22,091 nt of DNA from Cylindrotheca closterium (taxonomy: Eukaryota > Bacillariophyta > Bacillariophyceae > Bacillariales > Bacillariaceae): the NCBI GenBank assembly GCA_933822405.4, contig CAKOGP040001624.1:3550-25640 (forward strand), written 5' to 3'. The position numbers and the translations under genes are program-made. Within the stretch, counting starts at the first letter, position 1. The number at the start of each line of letters is the position of its first letter. The notes beneath the pieces were generated by a model, which was not told where the DNA came from, made no database searches, and worked only from the letters and a program-made list of their open reading frames with translations. Positions 8,801 to 17,897 of this stretch are shown here, one piece after another.

Positions 8801-9013
8801 CTCCCAACCTTGCCTCCCTCTGCATTTACCCCCTCCATCCTCAACGCCTGGCAAGCCTCCGCCGACCTCTGCACAGATTACTATGGGTGGGTCCCTGACA
8901 AGATTGAGGTACGTGGTGATGAGGCTGCCTTGGCCGATGCCCTGATCCAGGGCCGCCTCAGAATCATCAGCGATGGGTCATACAAAAATTACCTGGGAAC
9001 TGCTGCTTGTTGA
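8801..9013 (+). pseudogene. Retroelement fragment running into an RNase H-like domain
   Basis: The frame reads FTPSILNAWQASADLCTDYY, then GWVPDKIEVRGDEAALADAL and IISDGSYKNYLGTAAC before a TGA. The ISDGSYK...GTAA block is the first strand of an RNase H-like domain, with the catalytic Asp at 8972-8974. From memory it matches the region after the reverse transcriptase in EEP-endonuclease elements of diatoms, so this may be the 3' part of a relative of the element at 11905-16400. Similarity ends right after GTAAC, before the later acidic residues. It directly follows the 29-bp duplication, so a recombination junction lies between about 8740 and 8800. Confidence 0.6.
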
Positions 9014-11087
9014 AATTGCTCTCTTGGAGACCATTCATTGGAAACTCCTTGATAGAAGCAGTTTGACACGTCTGATCGGACAGACAGACAAATGTCCGTT
9101 TGGTCCGTTTTATTCGGGGGATTCCTATGAGTCGGTTTTTGCAGGGAATCTGAAAACATGGAATTGTGGGCTTGGACTATCAAACGTCTGAGCGCCACGA
9201 AAATCCCAGACTGAATCCTGCGAGAGTTCTGTGCGTGGGTTTTGTACCGGCCTTTCTGGATTGCAAACATCCAGTAAAGGTTTGGGAAATTTGAGTTTTC
9301 GCGCAAGGCTTTTGCTTTGCCCATTCCATGTAGATAACAAGTCTTTTAGAATAGTTATTTCCTGTAGAGATGATTATTTCCTATTAGACGGATCGGAGAT
9401 CGCTATGGTCAGTGCCTCTGCATGACGACTTGATGGGTTGCATATTGGCACGGCTGGTTGGCAATGATGGCTTTATGGGCCAAAAAGTTGTCAATCGGTT
9501 TGGACGACGACAAGCCTGTCGCTTGTCTGATGTCCGCCAGAACCAAAATCCAACTCGTGCAGCCCAATTTGCAATTCAAGGCTAGATGGCAATTTTTCTT
9601 TGGCTACCTTGTTCGGTGCCAGCAGCCATTCATCAAGAAGAGGGAGGTGAAAACAGACCAAAATGAGACGTTACAACAGAGTCGCCTAAATAGAAGAAGA
9701 GGGGACGTAACATGACTGACTGGACTGCCAAGTCCCAAGCAGATATATTAGAGCGATCGAAGGCCAACGGTCGTCGCCAATCTCAAGCCCAAGATCAATC
9801 ATCTATCATCTACTCACAGCTGCTTCAGACCCCCCTAAATACACCCCAATAGCAATATCAATCACCGTCTATCATGCCTAGTAGTAGCTACATCAATGCA
9901 CTAGTATGCTCTCTCTACGATGAGAGTCAGGAGACCAACGTTGTCACGTTAAACCTGAGCCAGCTGCACAAAACCAAAACACGTGGATACCGTACAAAAT
10001 CTATGTAAAATTGACTCCATCAACCACAATTGCAATCTCTAAATGCTCTTTACCAAATATGGCCACCAAAGAACTGAACGCATAGCGGAAACTATTTTAT
10101 ATCAAAGAAAGGGTACAACAAGCCTCCGTAAGTGGAAATCATTGTCAGAAGGCGCTATGAGATTTTGACATTTTACAAAAGGCCTTTCTTAGTTTTTCCT
10201 GGTACTAGTCCTACACAGTCCTACACAAGTATTGACTGCTGGGAAACATAAGATTGTAGATGTGGAATTGGTCCAACAACATAATTCCACCTAGGAAAGT
10301 GGTTCTTTATCTATTATAACATATTCCAAAAAAAAATACAAAAGCAACACGCATTGTTGGGATACGACAAAATATGAGTTTTTACGTTCCAAAAAGAAAC
10401 TATTTAAGTACAAAGCTTTTGACACGTACGATCAAACTTTGATCGGGATTTGATGCAAGTATTCCGGACGCAAGTCTGTGGGACAATCTATATCCACACA
10501 AAAAGGGAATGACCCTATACAAGTGTGGTATCTATGTTGTGTACGATGCAGTAGGGAATAATACAAGAAGTCCCAAAGTACTGCATTCAACACAGAATCC
10601 TCGTAGAAGTCAAATCAAGTTCTGTGAACTCACTTTTGCGATTGAATTATCAATTCAAGCCAAATATTGTGGCCTTTGTCTTCCGCTTTCCCACCCATAA
10701 TTTGGTGGCTCTCTCATTTGCACCATAGCTCGGTACCCCATTTGGTCCAGGTTGTCTGTCAATCCTATTGATTGTCCTTTTCGAATCCTATGATTCGACC
10801 TTGGTGCAAACCAGTCACTAACTTAGTACCTCGCTACTGTGCCAAACCTACTCACTTCTCGTATGTAGCATCAGGCTTTTGCCACAGTTTCCATGGTAGC
10901 ATACGTGCACAATCTCTCCAGACAAAGACGACATCATGCAATTCAAGCCCAGGAGTGGAGGCGGTGCCGGGTAATCTTTGATTATCTGTCTTCTTGATGA
11001 ACAACAAATTTGTTCTGATCAGGATTGTGTCAAATTGGTACAAAATCAATGCACAAAATACGTAGAAACACTGTGCAAATTTAGTAT
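9014..11087. other. No recognisable gene
   Basis: Several short open frames exist, but none shows a motif. Small structures seen are a 7+1+7 palindrome at 10430-10444 (GATCAAACTTTGATC) and a possible stem pairing 10546-10557 with 10571-10586. A minus-strand frame at 10852-11235 is open for 127 codons with unremarkable composition. This is probably decayed transposon and intergenic DNA. Confidence 0.5.
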
Positions 11088-11444
11088 ATGAAGAAACCCG
11101 GAAATAGATATTTTTTGGCAACCGTACTTGAGCAGTTGTTCCTTGTACAAAATTCCATGTGTGCCTGCACAGAAAGCGGAACTCAGGGATACCCGCAGTT
11201 TGTTGTAAATCATGATTCCTCTGATTTTTTTTCAAGTCCTTGTGGTCATTTTCACCCGCTTTCGCACAAAGTCAATATGATTGACTTTACTTATTACCAA
11301 GAAAATTCACCACTCAACTATTTAGCAGACCTAAATTTTGTTAAGCATCCAACTGTGTTTAACCCAACCTTCACAGAAGAATCACAGAGAAAATTGTGGA
11401 TGTCCATCGAGATGCACTTCAAAGTGCTTACGTGGACCTTTTGA
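11088..11444 (+). CDS. Weak hypothetical ORF (118 residues)
   Basis: ATG-initiated frame with mixed composition (QENSPLNYLADLNFVKHP in the C-terminal half). There is no recognised domain and no supported splice sites. The overlapping minus-strand frame is equally long, so coding status is doubtful. In another plus frame the end reads VDVHRDALQSAYVDLLTKV, which might be a retroelement tail. It is listed only because it is one of the few ATG-started frames in this gap. Confidence 0.2.
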   Translation: MKKPGNRYFLATVLEQLFLVQNSMCACTESGTQGYPQFVVNHDSSDFFSSPCGHFHPLSHKVNMIDFTYYQENSPLNYLADLNFVKHPTVFNPTFTEESQRKLWMSIEMHFKVLTWTF

Positions 11445-11697
11445 CTAAGGTCTAGTTCTGTACCCAACTGAAGGAGCTTCTACAGTCCCAATACCTTGGG
11501 CCTGTTCTATGGGCTGTTTCACTCTTCCCCTCTATGATCAAAGCTTGTTGTATGATCATAGTACTATCATATCATTCCGTATCAAAGTGTAGTCACAAAG
11601 GCACCCTTACATCTACAGTTCATACGAGAGGTGGTTCTTGACGCAACAGGCAATTCAAACTCATCGCTTGCTAGACTTGACAAAACGGCACAAGTGG

Positions 11698-11960
11698 TCA
11701 TATATTCAGTCTCTCAAAGACTTGAGGACTCCTGCAAACTTCAACAGTTCCGTTAGTAAACACACGAGTAAATTGATACGGACCTTCCATCTTTGGATCC
11801 AATTTACTTGGATTGAAATTCTTGATCAAAACTTTGCCACCAACGTTGTAATCAAACTCCTTTTGTTTAGCATTTTGTTGCCGTAGATTTTTGTTGACCA
11901 TCAAATGTCGCTTTTCTTGTATACTCAAAAGATTGACAATGACAGGAATGTTGAGGCACT
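11698..11960 (-). pseudogene. Ty3/gypsy-type integrase C-terminal fragment
   Basis: On the minus strand the frame reads LNIPVIVNLLSIQEKRH, then VNKNLRQQNAKQKEFDYN, VGGKVLIKNFNPSKLDPK and MEGPYQFTRVFTNGTVEV before a stop. Spacing and motifs (D-Y-x-V-G-x-x-V-L-I, then E-G-P-Y-x-F-x-x-V-x-T-N-G-T-V) are those of the C-terminal beta-barrel region of gypsy integrases, which helps bind DNA. The stop TGA (TCA at 11698-11700) falls right after ERLNI, where relatives continue with Arg-rich sequence. The catalytic core should lie at higher coordinates but is replaced by the plus-strand ORF1 from about 11956. It is a truncated remnant, antisense to the first codons of that ORF1. Confidence 0.8.
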
Positions 11961-14712
11961 GGCGGATGAAGACGGATTGAGTGGGGGAAATGCTGACAAT
12001 GCCGAGGCTGAGGACGACGATGCCACTACTATTGACGGTGATGCCTACCAACAACCAAATCAGGACGATGATGACGATGAAATACTAGTGACGGCGGTCC
12101 AAAACAACCCAAGACGCCCACCACTTTCTTCAGATGACGAGGACGACGGAGATGAGGATGATGATGATAATGAGGATGATGATGCGGTGAGCAACGGTGA
12201 GGTGGTTCAGACAGAATCTGTAGAAGCACTGGTGAGGTCAGAAGACGACAACATGGCGGTTGACAGCTTGACAAGCCCAACTCAGGTCTCTCAGGACAGC
12301 TCTTCATTGATCCATACACCTCCACCTACACGTCGCCTCGCTCCACCGCCCACTCTTGCTGAGAAACTTAACAAATTAATTCAAGTTAACTTGGATGGGA
12401 TGACCTGCAGATGTCATATTTTTGAGACCACATTTGCGACAAATTTCTCGGGATCGGACTCCGGCACGGTTGCTGAGGCAATTTTATCTGCGGTGCTGAC
12501 ATCCATGGAGGAAGCTTTGAACAACTCCTTTCACGAGTTGAAGATCCTTCCTATCTCCGACGACACTTATAAACAACAGAACTGGTGGATTCGGAACTCG
12601 GTTGAGTTACGCAACAAAATTTTGTCCTACCGGGCCCTGAGTCTTTACTGTGATATGGAATATGGGAATTCTCCTTATGCAGCAACCAACAGCAAGCCTG
12701 GCGAGAAGAAACTACGTACCCGAATGCAGGTCGGCTTTGCAAGGGACACCTCGGAAGAGGCGGTACAGGACTATCTTCACACTGGTCTCCGTTCCCAGGG
12801 TCGCGGTGCCGGATGTTACCCGTCGCCGCTTCAATATGGGGACATTGTTATAGTGGGTTGCTTTGCCTTTATCCCGCCGGAGGTTAATTTTGACGCCTAT
12901 GCGAAAGAAATCATGCGTCACTTTGACTTCTCTATCCCTATTGGAATCAAGATGGACTGGGTTTCTACACCTTGCACAGGACGTGCTAAATTCAACGAAC
13001 GTTCCCCCGGCGTAACAAGTCCTCATGGGTACACTCACAAGATTCATGCCAAAAGAGTCGATCGAGAATTAAGAAGCCTTCTTAATCCATCCACAGCAAA
13101 GCCAGACTTCCCCTTTGCTGCTCCGGCTACATTTATCAGTGATTGGAAGTCTGCTCAACAGGGCTTGATCAGTGTGAAGGCCTATGGTCCGGTTAAGGAT
13201 GCTACCCTCGCCCTTACTAGCAAACTACGTGATTACTACATCCTGACAGAGGTCCTGTATTCGGTCATGGATCTGCCTGGTATGTTCAAGTTCGCAACTA
13301 CTACTATGTTTGGCTCATGCACCTTGTTTAAGCTTCTCCTGTCAATCAAGGCAACCCCAGCTCAAGCCAACAAAGCTTCTCATGTCCATCAATCAACAAC
13401 TGAGACTGATGACTCAGATGATGACTCAGACAATGACTCTTCTGACGACGATCCCAATGAATCCTCTGGCCCTAAAGGCGGTCAATTCACAGGAGTTCGG
13501 TCTAAGAAGGCGGCAACAAAGGTGAAAAAGAAGGCAACGAAGAAGAAGAAGTTGATCACTGAGAATGAGAATCCGTTCCTTAACGATCTCTCCCCAGCCC
13601 AACGGAAAATGGCTGAGGTTGCTGACCATAAGCTGAAGAATGATCAGGAGCGTCACAAGTCCGGCCCGCTGTTCTTGATGGTTCTACCCGGCGAGATGGA
13701 AGGCACCTACATCCTGGTGTGTCGCAAGAAGTTTGGACAATTGGCTCGTAACGTCTTGAGGGGCTTGGTCCCTTTCCTGACTCATCACCTGTATGAGCCA
13801 ACTCTGACAAAAACCGACCAAGTCCTCCGTAAATGGGTTCCGCAATCAGAGATCAGTATGGCTCGACGTAAGAACCTCAAATGGTGCACAAACACTCTCC
13901 GTGCAGTGGAGGCTACCGCATCGCCAGACGCGGTGGAAGAAGCACTGGAGTTTCTGGATGATGTGATGGAAGACGCAACGGATGTTTATGATGGGCAACT
14001 CTTGATTGATTTGGATATGGCTAACAATAAAGATATTGATGATGGGAAGACCGTGACGGGAATGATGGACAAGATGCAGGAACGCGAGCAACAACTGGAA
14101 GATGCTTTCAATGAGATTGAGATTCGGGACAATGCACTGGAGGCTCAGGAACGCGCCTTGGCACAACAACGTGCGGACAATGCGGCACTGCAAGCACAGC
14201 TCGCTGCCCTCCAGAGTCAGGCCAGCCATCCACCCACCATGATGAGTCCGCCTGCTCTCACTCCACCCCACAACAATCGCGTGTCCCCTGACCGTCAAGC
14301 AGTGAACCCACCGGTCAGATCTAGCAACAGAACCTTAGGCAAGTCATCCACTGGGAAGAGCTCTATTGTTCCCAACACAGTGACAAAACCAAAGAAGGCC
14401 ATCAAGCAGGGCAAACCTAAACAACCGGCCAAGAAGGCCCGTACAAGTGCAGGTGTCCAATTTCAGGAACCATCTTCTGCCCAACCCTCGACAGCCTCGG
14501 CTGTCCAAGTACTAGACACGTCTCACATGGAAGGGGATAACACCACTGCCGCATCTCAAGATGAGAGCCAAACCTCCTCTCTTACTGCGTCTACTCCACG
14601 AGGTGGAGGGTCTCCATTCTTCTCTCCTCCTCCTGGGAAGGCGCACAGTGATGGCGCCAGTAAATCCTCTCGGTCCTCCCGCGGAGCTCCCCGCTCCGCG
14701 GAGGGGCCATGA
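11905..14712 (+). CDS. Non-LTR retroelement ORF1 (935 residues, acidic and coiled-coil)
   Basis: A single ATG-TGA frame, long and protein-like throughout. Visible regions: an acidic domain (about residues 38-98), a central globular part with CDMEYGNSPYAATN and PEVNFDAYAKEIMRHFDF, a Ser/Asp-rich stretch (about 499-519), a Lys-rich block resembling a nuclear signal (about 534-551), a second globular part (KSGPLFLMVLPGEMEGTY), a heptad-rich coiled coil (about 720-775) and a Pro/Ser/Lys-rich tail. No CCHC zinc knuckle is seen. By position it should be the RNA-binding and assembly protein of the element; this is inferred from linkage to the EEP ORF2, which starts within its stop codon. About the first 17 codons overlap antisense gypsy integrase sequence, so the ATG looks recruited after 5' truncation. 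The broken copy at 1-1204 seems to keep a longer N-terminus. Confidence 0.85.
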   Translation: MSLFLYTQKIDNDRNVEALADEDGLSGGNADNAEAEDDDATTIDGDAYQQPNQDDDDDEILVTAVQNNPRRPPLSSDDEDDGDEDDDDNEDDDAVSNGEVVQTESVEALVRSEDDNMAVDSLTSPTQVSQDSSSLIHTPPPTRRLAPPPTLAEKLNKLIQVNLDGMTCRCHIFETTFATNFSGSDSGTVAEAILSAVLTSMEEALNNSFHELKILPISDDTYKQQNWWIRNSVELRNKILSYRALSLYCDMEYGNSPYAATNSKPGEKKLRTRMQVGFARDTSEEAVQDYLHTGLRSQGRGAGCYPSPLQYGDIVIVGCFAFIPPEVNFDAYAKEIMRHFDFSIPIGIKMDWVSTPCTGRAKFNERSPGVTSPHGYTHKIHAKRVDRELRSLLNPSTAKPDFPFAAPATFISDWKSAQQGLISVKAYGPVKDATLALTSKLRDYYILTEVLYSVMDLPGMFKFATTTMFGSCTLFKLLLSIKATPAQANKASHVHQSTTETDDSDDDSDNDSSDDDPNESSGPKGGQFTGVRSKKAATKVKKKATKKKKLITENENPFLNDLSPAQRKMAEVADHKLKNDQERHKSGPLFLMVLPGEMEGTYILVCRKKFGQLARNVLRGLVPFLTHHLYEPTLTKTDQVLRKWVPQSEISMARRKNLKWCTNTLRAVEATASPDAVEEALEFLDDVMEDATDVYDGQLLIDLDMANNKDIDDGKTVTGMMDKMQEREQQLEDAFNEIEIRDNALEAQERALAQQRADNAALQAQLAALQSQASHPPTMMSPPALTPPHNNRVSPDRQAVNPPVRSSNRTLGKSSTGKSSIVPNTVTKPKKAIKQGKPKQPAKKARTSAGVQFQEPSSAQPSTASAVQVLDTSHMEGDNTTAASQDESQTSSLTASTPRGGGSPFFSPPPGKAHSDGASKSSRSSRGAPRSAEGP
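14679..14701 (+). promoter_or_regulatory. GC-rich hairpin just before the ORF1-ORF2 junction
   Basis: CCGCGGAG (14679-14686) pairs perfectly with CTCCGCGG (14694-14701) around a 7-nt loop. With one bulged C the stem extends by about three more pairs (14675-14677 with 14702-14704). It ends 7 bases before the ORF2 ATG. Confidence 0.85.
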
Positions 14713-14719
14713 GAGGCCC
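14704..14719 (+). promoter_or_regulatory. Small hairpin displaying the ATGA overlap in its loop
   Basis: GGGCC (14704-14708) and GGCCC (14715-14719) are complementary and enclose ATGAGA, which holds both the ORF2 start (ATG 14709-14711) and the ORF1 stop (TGA 14710-14712). It is adjacent to the stronger upstream hairpin and may stack on it or compete with its extended form. Confidence 0.7.
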
Positions 14720-16406
14720 ACGATCGTCTGCAGCTAGGTCACGGCGTGCAGGCAGAAGATCCCGTATTAGTGGCCCGTCAAGTGGAGTCTCTCACGCTTC
14801 ACTGGACGAATATTTACGTTCTCTTCCAGCAGGGGATTGGTCTGGCGATGATCACCGTCGTCATTCTTCACTGGCTACTCGAGTCTGTTTCCAGAATGTC
14901 AACGGATTACCAGAAAATGGCAATGACTCAAAGCAACAACAGATCAACTTCTGGCTGAAGGAGGAACGAGTGGGAATTGCGTTGTTGGCAGAGGCCAAGA
15001 CATTTTGGCCGTCTATCAATGAAGGTCACGGTTGGAGTGACAGACTCCGTCAAGCTACGATGAAGTCCGAGCAAAAAGGGTTTTACTTGTCGGTAGCTTA
15101 CAATCCGCATCAGGACAGATCTGCTGCCACCTCGGCGGTACAATGGGGTGGGTGCATTGCAACCGTTTTGAACCAAGTGGCGCACAGGGCCAAGGAAGCT
15201 GGCAGAGACCCCACGGGTTTAGGACGATGGGCCTATGTCCGTCTCCAAGGAAGGAAGTTGAAAGTCCATGGGGGTAATGTTCAGGACTCTTTGGTTGAGG
15301 TAAATGACTTAGTTTGTGGTCCGATCTCCAAGGACTTGGTGGTGGTCTCCGCGTATCGTCCCAACAAGCAAGGCCTCGGTGGATCTACAGTATGGGCACA
15401 ACACAGGCTTCACTTTCATGCAGTGAATCGAAAAGTTAATCCAAGGAAAGCCTTTGTGGACGATCTTTGCAAACAGATCACCAAATGGCGTGATGAAGGA
15501 TGTGAGGTGGTGTTGGGTATAGATGCAAACGAGGATGTCACTGTGAACGCACCCCAGTCTATCCGCCACCGCTTCCGGGCCTGCGGTCTTGAGGAGGCAA
15601 TCCTAAAACACCATCCACCGCAAGCGACCCACCAGCGCAACCAACGGAACATTCCGATTGATGGTATCTTCACCACTTCGGGCGTACCAATCCTTGCGGG
15701 TGGGTACTATGCCTTTGACGAATTCTTTGATTGCGATCATCGCGGATTGTGGATTGACATTGATCTTTCCGCCTCCTTGGGCAACTTCCAACCTCAGAAA
15801 TCCAACTTCAAGCCACGGAAGTTGTCCCTTCAAGACTCTCGATCTGTCCGCAAATATCTTCAATTGGTTCACAAAGGTTATGCCAAGTACTCCATCCCGG
15901 AGAGATTGAATAAGCTGAATAAGCGTATTGCTCACCTGGGCCACCAGATGACCCCTCCCTTGGTGCGCAAATACAACTGTTTACACAGACAAATGTATAC
16001 TGTGAGGCGCCAGGCGGAAGAGAAGTGCCGGGCCTTAGCTCCAGGTAAAGTTCCCTGGTCACCAAAAATGCAGGGATTCTGGGATCGTATGAGCCTGTGG
16101 AAGCTTCTGTTGAAAGGCAAGAAGGGTTGCCGTGTCAGTTCGCGCAAAGTTCGCCGGTTGATGAAGAAGACAGAGTTGCCACAAGCTTGGAGGAAGTCAG
16201 AGGGTGATCTGGAGGACTGCCTGAAGCAAGAGCGCTCCTTGTACAAGCAGGCCAAACACACCTACGCAGCTCAATGGAGGAAAGACTTCTTGACAGTCCA
16301 AACCAAGGACGCAAAGAAGCATCAGTGGAAGTCTTGGAAGGCCCGTGATAGATTCTTTTGGTTACAACAAATGAAGCAAAGAGAGGAGGCGAGACGCCGT
16401 TGTTGA
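14709..16406 (+). pseudogene. Non-LTR retroelement ORF2: EEP (APE-like) endonuclease, truncated before RT
   Basis: The N-terminal half is an endonuclease/exonuclease/phosphatase domain with its catalytic set visible: N63 (FQNVNGL), E95 (LLAEAKTFW), Y216 (VVSAYRPN), D272 and N274 (LGIDANED), D318 (PIDGIF), D343 and H344 (CDHRGLW). In non-LTR retroelements this enzyme nicks target DNA to prime reverse transcription. Residues about 365-564 form the basic, helical linker (KVPWSPKMQGFWDRM; GCRVSSRKVRRLMKK) that I know from diatom EEP-RT proteins just before the RT. No RT follows. At 16401 a probable LTR begins, and its first bases (TGTTGA) supply the final Cys codon and the stop, so element-derived coding ends at codon 564. 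The start overlaps the ORF1 stop as ATGA. The endonuclease part looks intact; the ORF as a whole is interrupted. Confidence 0.85.
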
Positions 16407-16679
16407 CAGAATTGCATCAAGAACGGGTTTCATGACTCGGACCAATACGATTCGTACGTTAGCAGTCTTATGGGTCTTATAGTAATTAATAGTAAAATAG
16501 ATATGATGACGTGTCGTCGGATGAGAACAGTTGGAACTTTGCGCACCAAGCGCATCAACTGTTCGTCAATTCCCGATCGACTCATCGCGTCGTGTTTTGT
16601 TTACCTTGAATTGATTATCTTATCTTCTAGTGTAACTTCGAGCGTTCCCCAAGAATAATTATATTCTGTCAGATTAACA
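16401..16679 (+). repeat. Probable 5' LTR of a Ty1/copia-like element
   Basis: The segment begins TGTTGACAG and ends CTGTCAGATTAACA, so it has TGTT...AACA terminal inverted repeats, with a second match of GACAG to CTGTC just inside. Its 279-bp length is normal for copia LTRs. It starts exactly where the ORF2 coding of the non-LTR element stops, and it precedes a leader and a copia-type polyprotein in the same orientation. The 5 bases before it are GCCGT, the expected target duplication. The partner LTR lies beyond the window. I found no convincing primer-binding site directly after it. Confidence 0.7.
16525..16564 (+). repeat. Imperfect hairpin inside the LTR
   Basis: GAACAGTTG (16525-16533) pairs with CAACTGTTC (16556-16564). 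Nested inside, GCGC (16541-16544) pairs with GCGC (16550-16553) around ACCAA. A further GATGAG/CTCATC pairing flanks it. It is an AT/GC-mixed structure that could act in the LTR RNA or simply be a palindromic protein-binding site. Confidence 0.7.
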
Positions 16680-17897
16680 GTCGCAGTTACGCACCATCAG
16701 CTAACTGCCGCCGTTTTTCCCACAGAAAAACGACCTCTGCTTCCTTCAGAAGCACATTTACAAACTTTTGCCACTTCATCGGCATTTCGGCCCACCGCAA
16801 CACCCAAACTTGCGATCTGGCCCAGTCCTTTCCGACACCTACAGTCGACAACCAGAGTTTACCTCTTTCCTCTGGTTTATCAATCTCAAAGGTTTTATAG
16901 CTGCCGCGTTTCAAAGTCGACTAAACTTAATTGGATCACCAGAACCATCACTGTTGACAACTACGCGAAGACCCAACGGCACAAAAAGGGTATTGGTTCC
17001 TATTTTATTTCGGTGGTTCTTTATTTCGGTGTTCCAGCCCTATTGGAAGCCAAAGGGAGTTAAGCGCTGGGCATCCGCCGAACCCGTGCTTCCCCCACTT
17101 GTCGTCTTTTGCTTCCGGTGTTGAGAAATCCACCACAAAGACAGCTCGTGAGGTTCATTGCCCGGCTGTACTGCAATTAAACGAGATGGTTCTCGTCCCT
17201 AATAACAGACAGCGGCACACAGATCGGTTTTATTTTAAATCGACTGAAACTTGTTCTGGATTTTGTACATCCGTGAGTACAACTTCCCGCAGTCCTTCCC
17301 AGCACCCCCGGAGTTGATCGTCGTTGCGTGCACAACGACTTTCGGCGTGCTGCTTTTCCTTTTTCCACTTGACAACCAGCCAGTTTTCGACCGGGCACTT
17401 GTTGATCGTTGGAGCACCGGGACGCCTATACCCGTAAAGGTCGAGGGGTTTTTCCAGCCTCTTGTAGTCTTCTGCAGCCAGTCTCTTACAGACTCAGAAG
17501 ACAAGTCTCCGTATTCACATCTGCAATCGACCAACTTCGGTCGGTCATTTTGCTGATTGTTGAATACGGCGGTAAACGGATTTAAGAAGGTCAAGGGAGT
17601 TTAAAAGTCTATAGAAAAGAGACCACTCCTTGTTCCAATTCGTTGGGACCTTCGCTTCTGTTCTGACCTGCAAGACGTTCAAGAAAACCAGGAAAGCCTG
17701 CCGGCAATCCTTGGGACTAGTGTGACCGTAGGGTATCCACTAGTACGGAACGTCAATTCCTCGACCCCTTTTCGTTAGGGATTTACTCGACCGACCTTTG
17801 CACCTAAGAAGTTTTGGGACAGGCATCGTCCCTAGAGTCTTCGCTCTCGTGAGAGGACTCTTCCCCTACTTTTCCACCCCACAACAACAAACCAGAA
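16680..17897 (+). other. Long AUG-poor leader of the copia-like element
   Basis: This 1218-base stretch separates the LTR from the polyprotein start and contains only one ATG on the plus strand (17186-17188), which opens a short upstream frame ending at TGA by about 17319. The reverse-complement triplet CAT occurs about eleven times, so the depletion is strand-specific. No domain is seen in any frame. It is best read as a 5' untranslated leader cleared of start codons so that ribosomes can reach 17898; it may also hold packaging signals. Confidence 0.7.

Noticed and set aside
8989..9340. Minus-strand frames of 71-111 codons
   Set aside because: They overlap the end of the RNase H fragment, lack motifs, and have no sign of selection that I can see.
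12029..12325. Minus-strand frame rich in His and Pro
   Set aside because: Same effect opposite the intact ORF1, which is far longer and carries domain structure.
13846..14298. 150-codon minus-strand frame
   Set aside because: It lies fully opposite the coiled-coil region of ORF1; no motif and no independent support.
14709..14712. ATGA overlap as evidence of a bacterial operon
   Set aside because: The flanking genes are eukaryotic retroelement ORFs, introns are present nearby, and no ribosome-binding site precedes the start.
16680..16710. Primer-binding site directly after the LTR
   Set aside because: No TGG-starting match to a tRNA 3' end is evident; I cannot support a particular tRNA.
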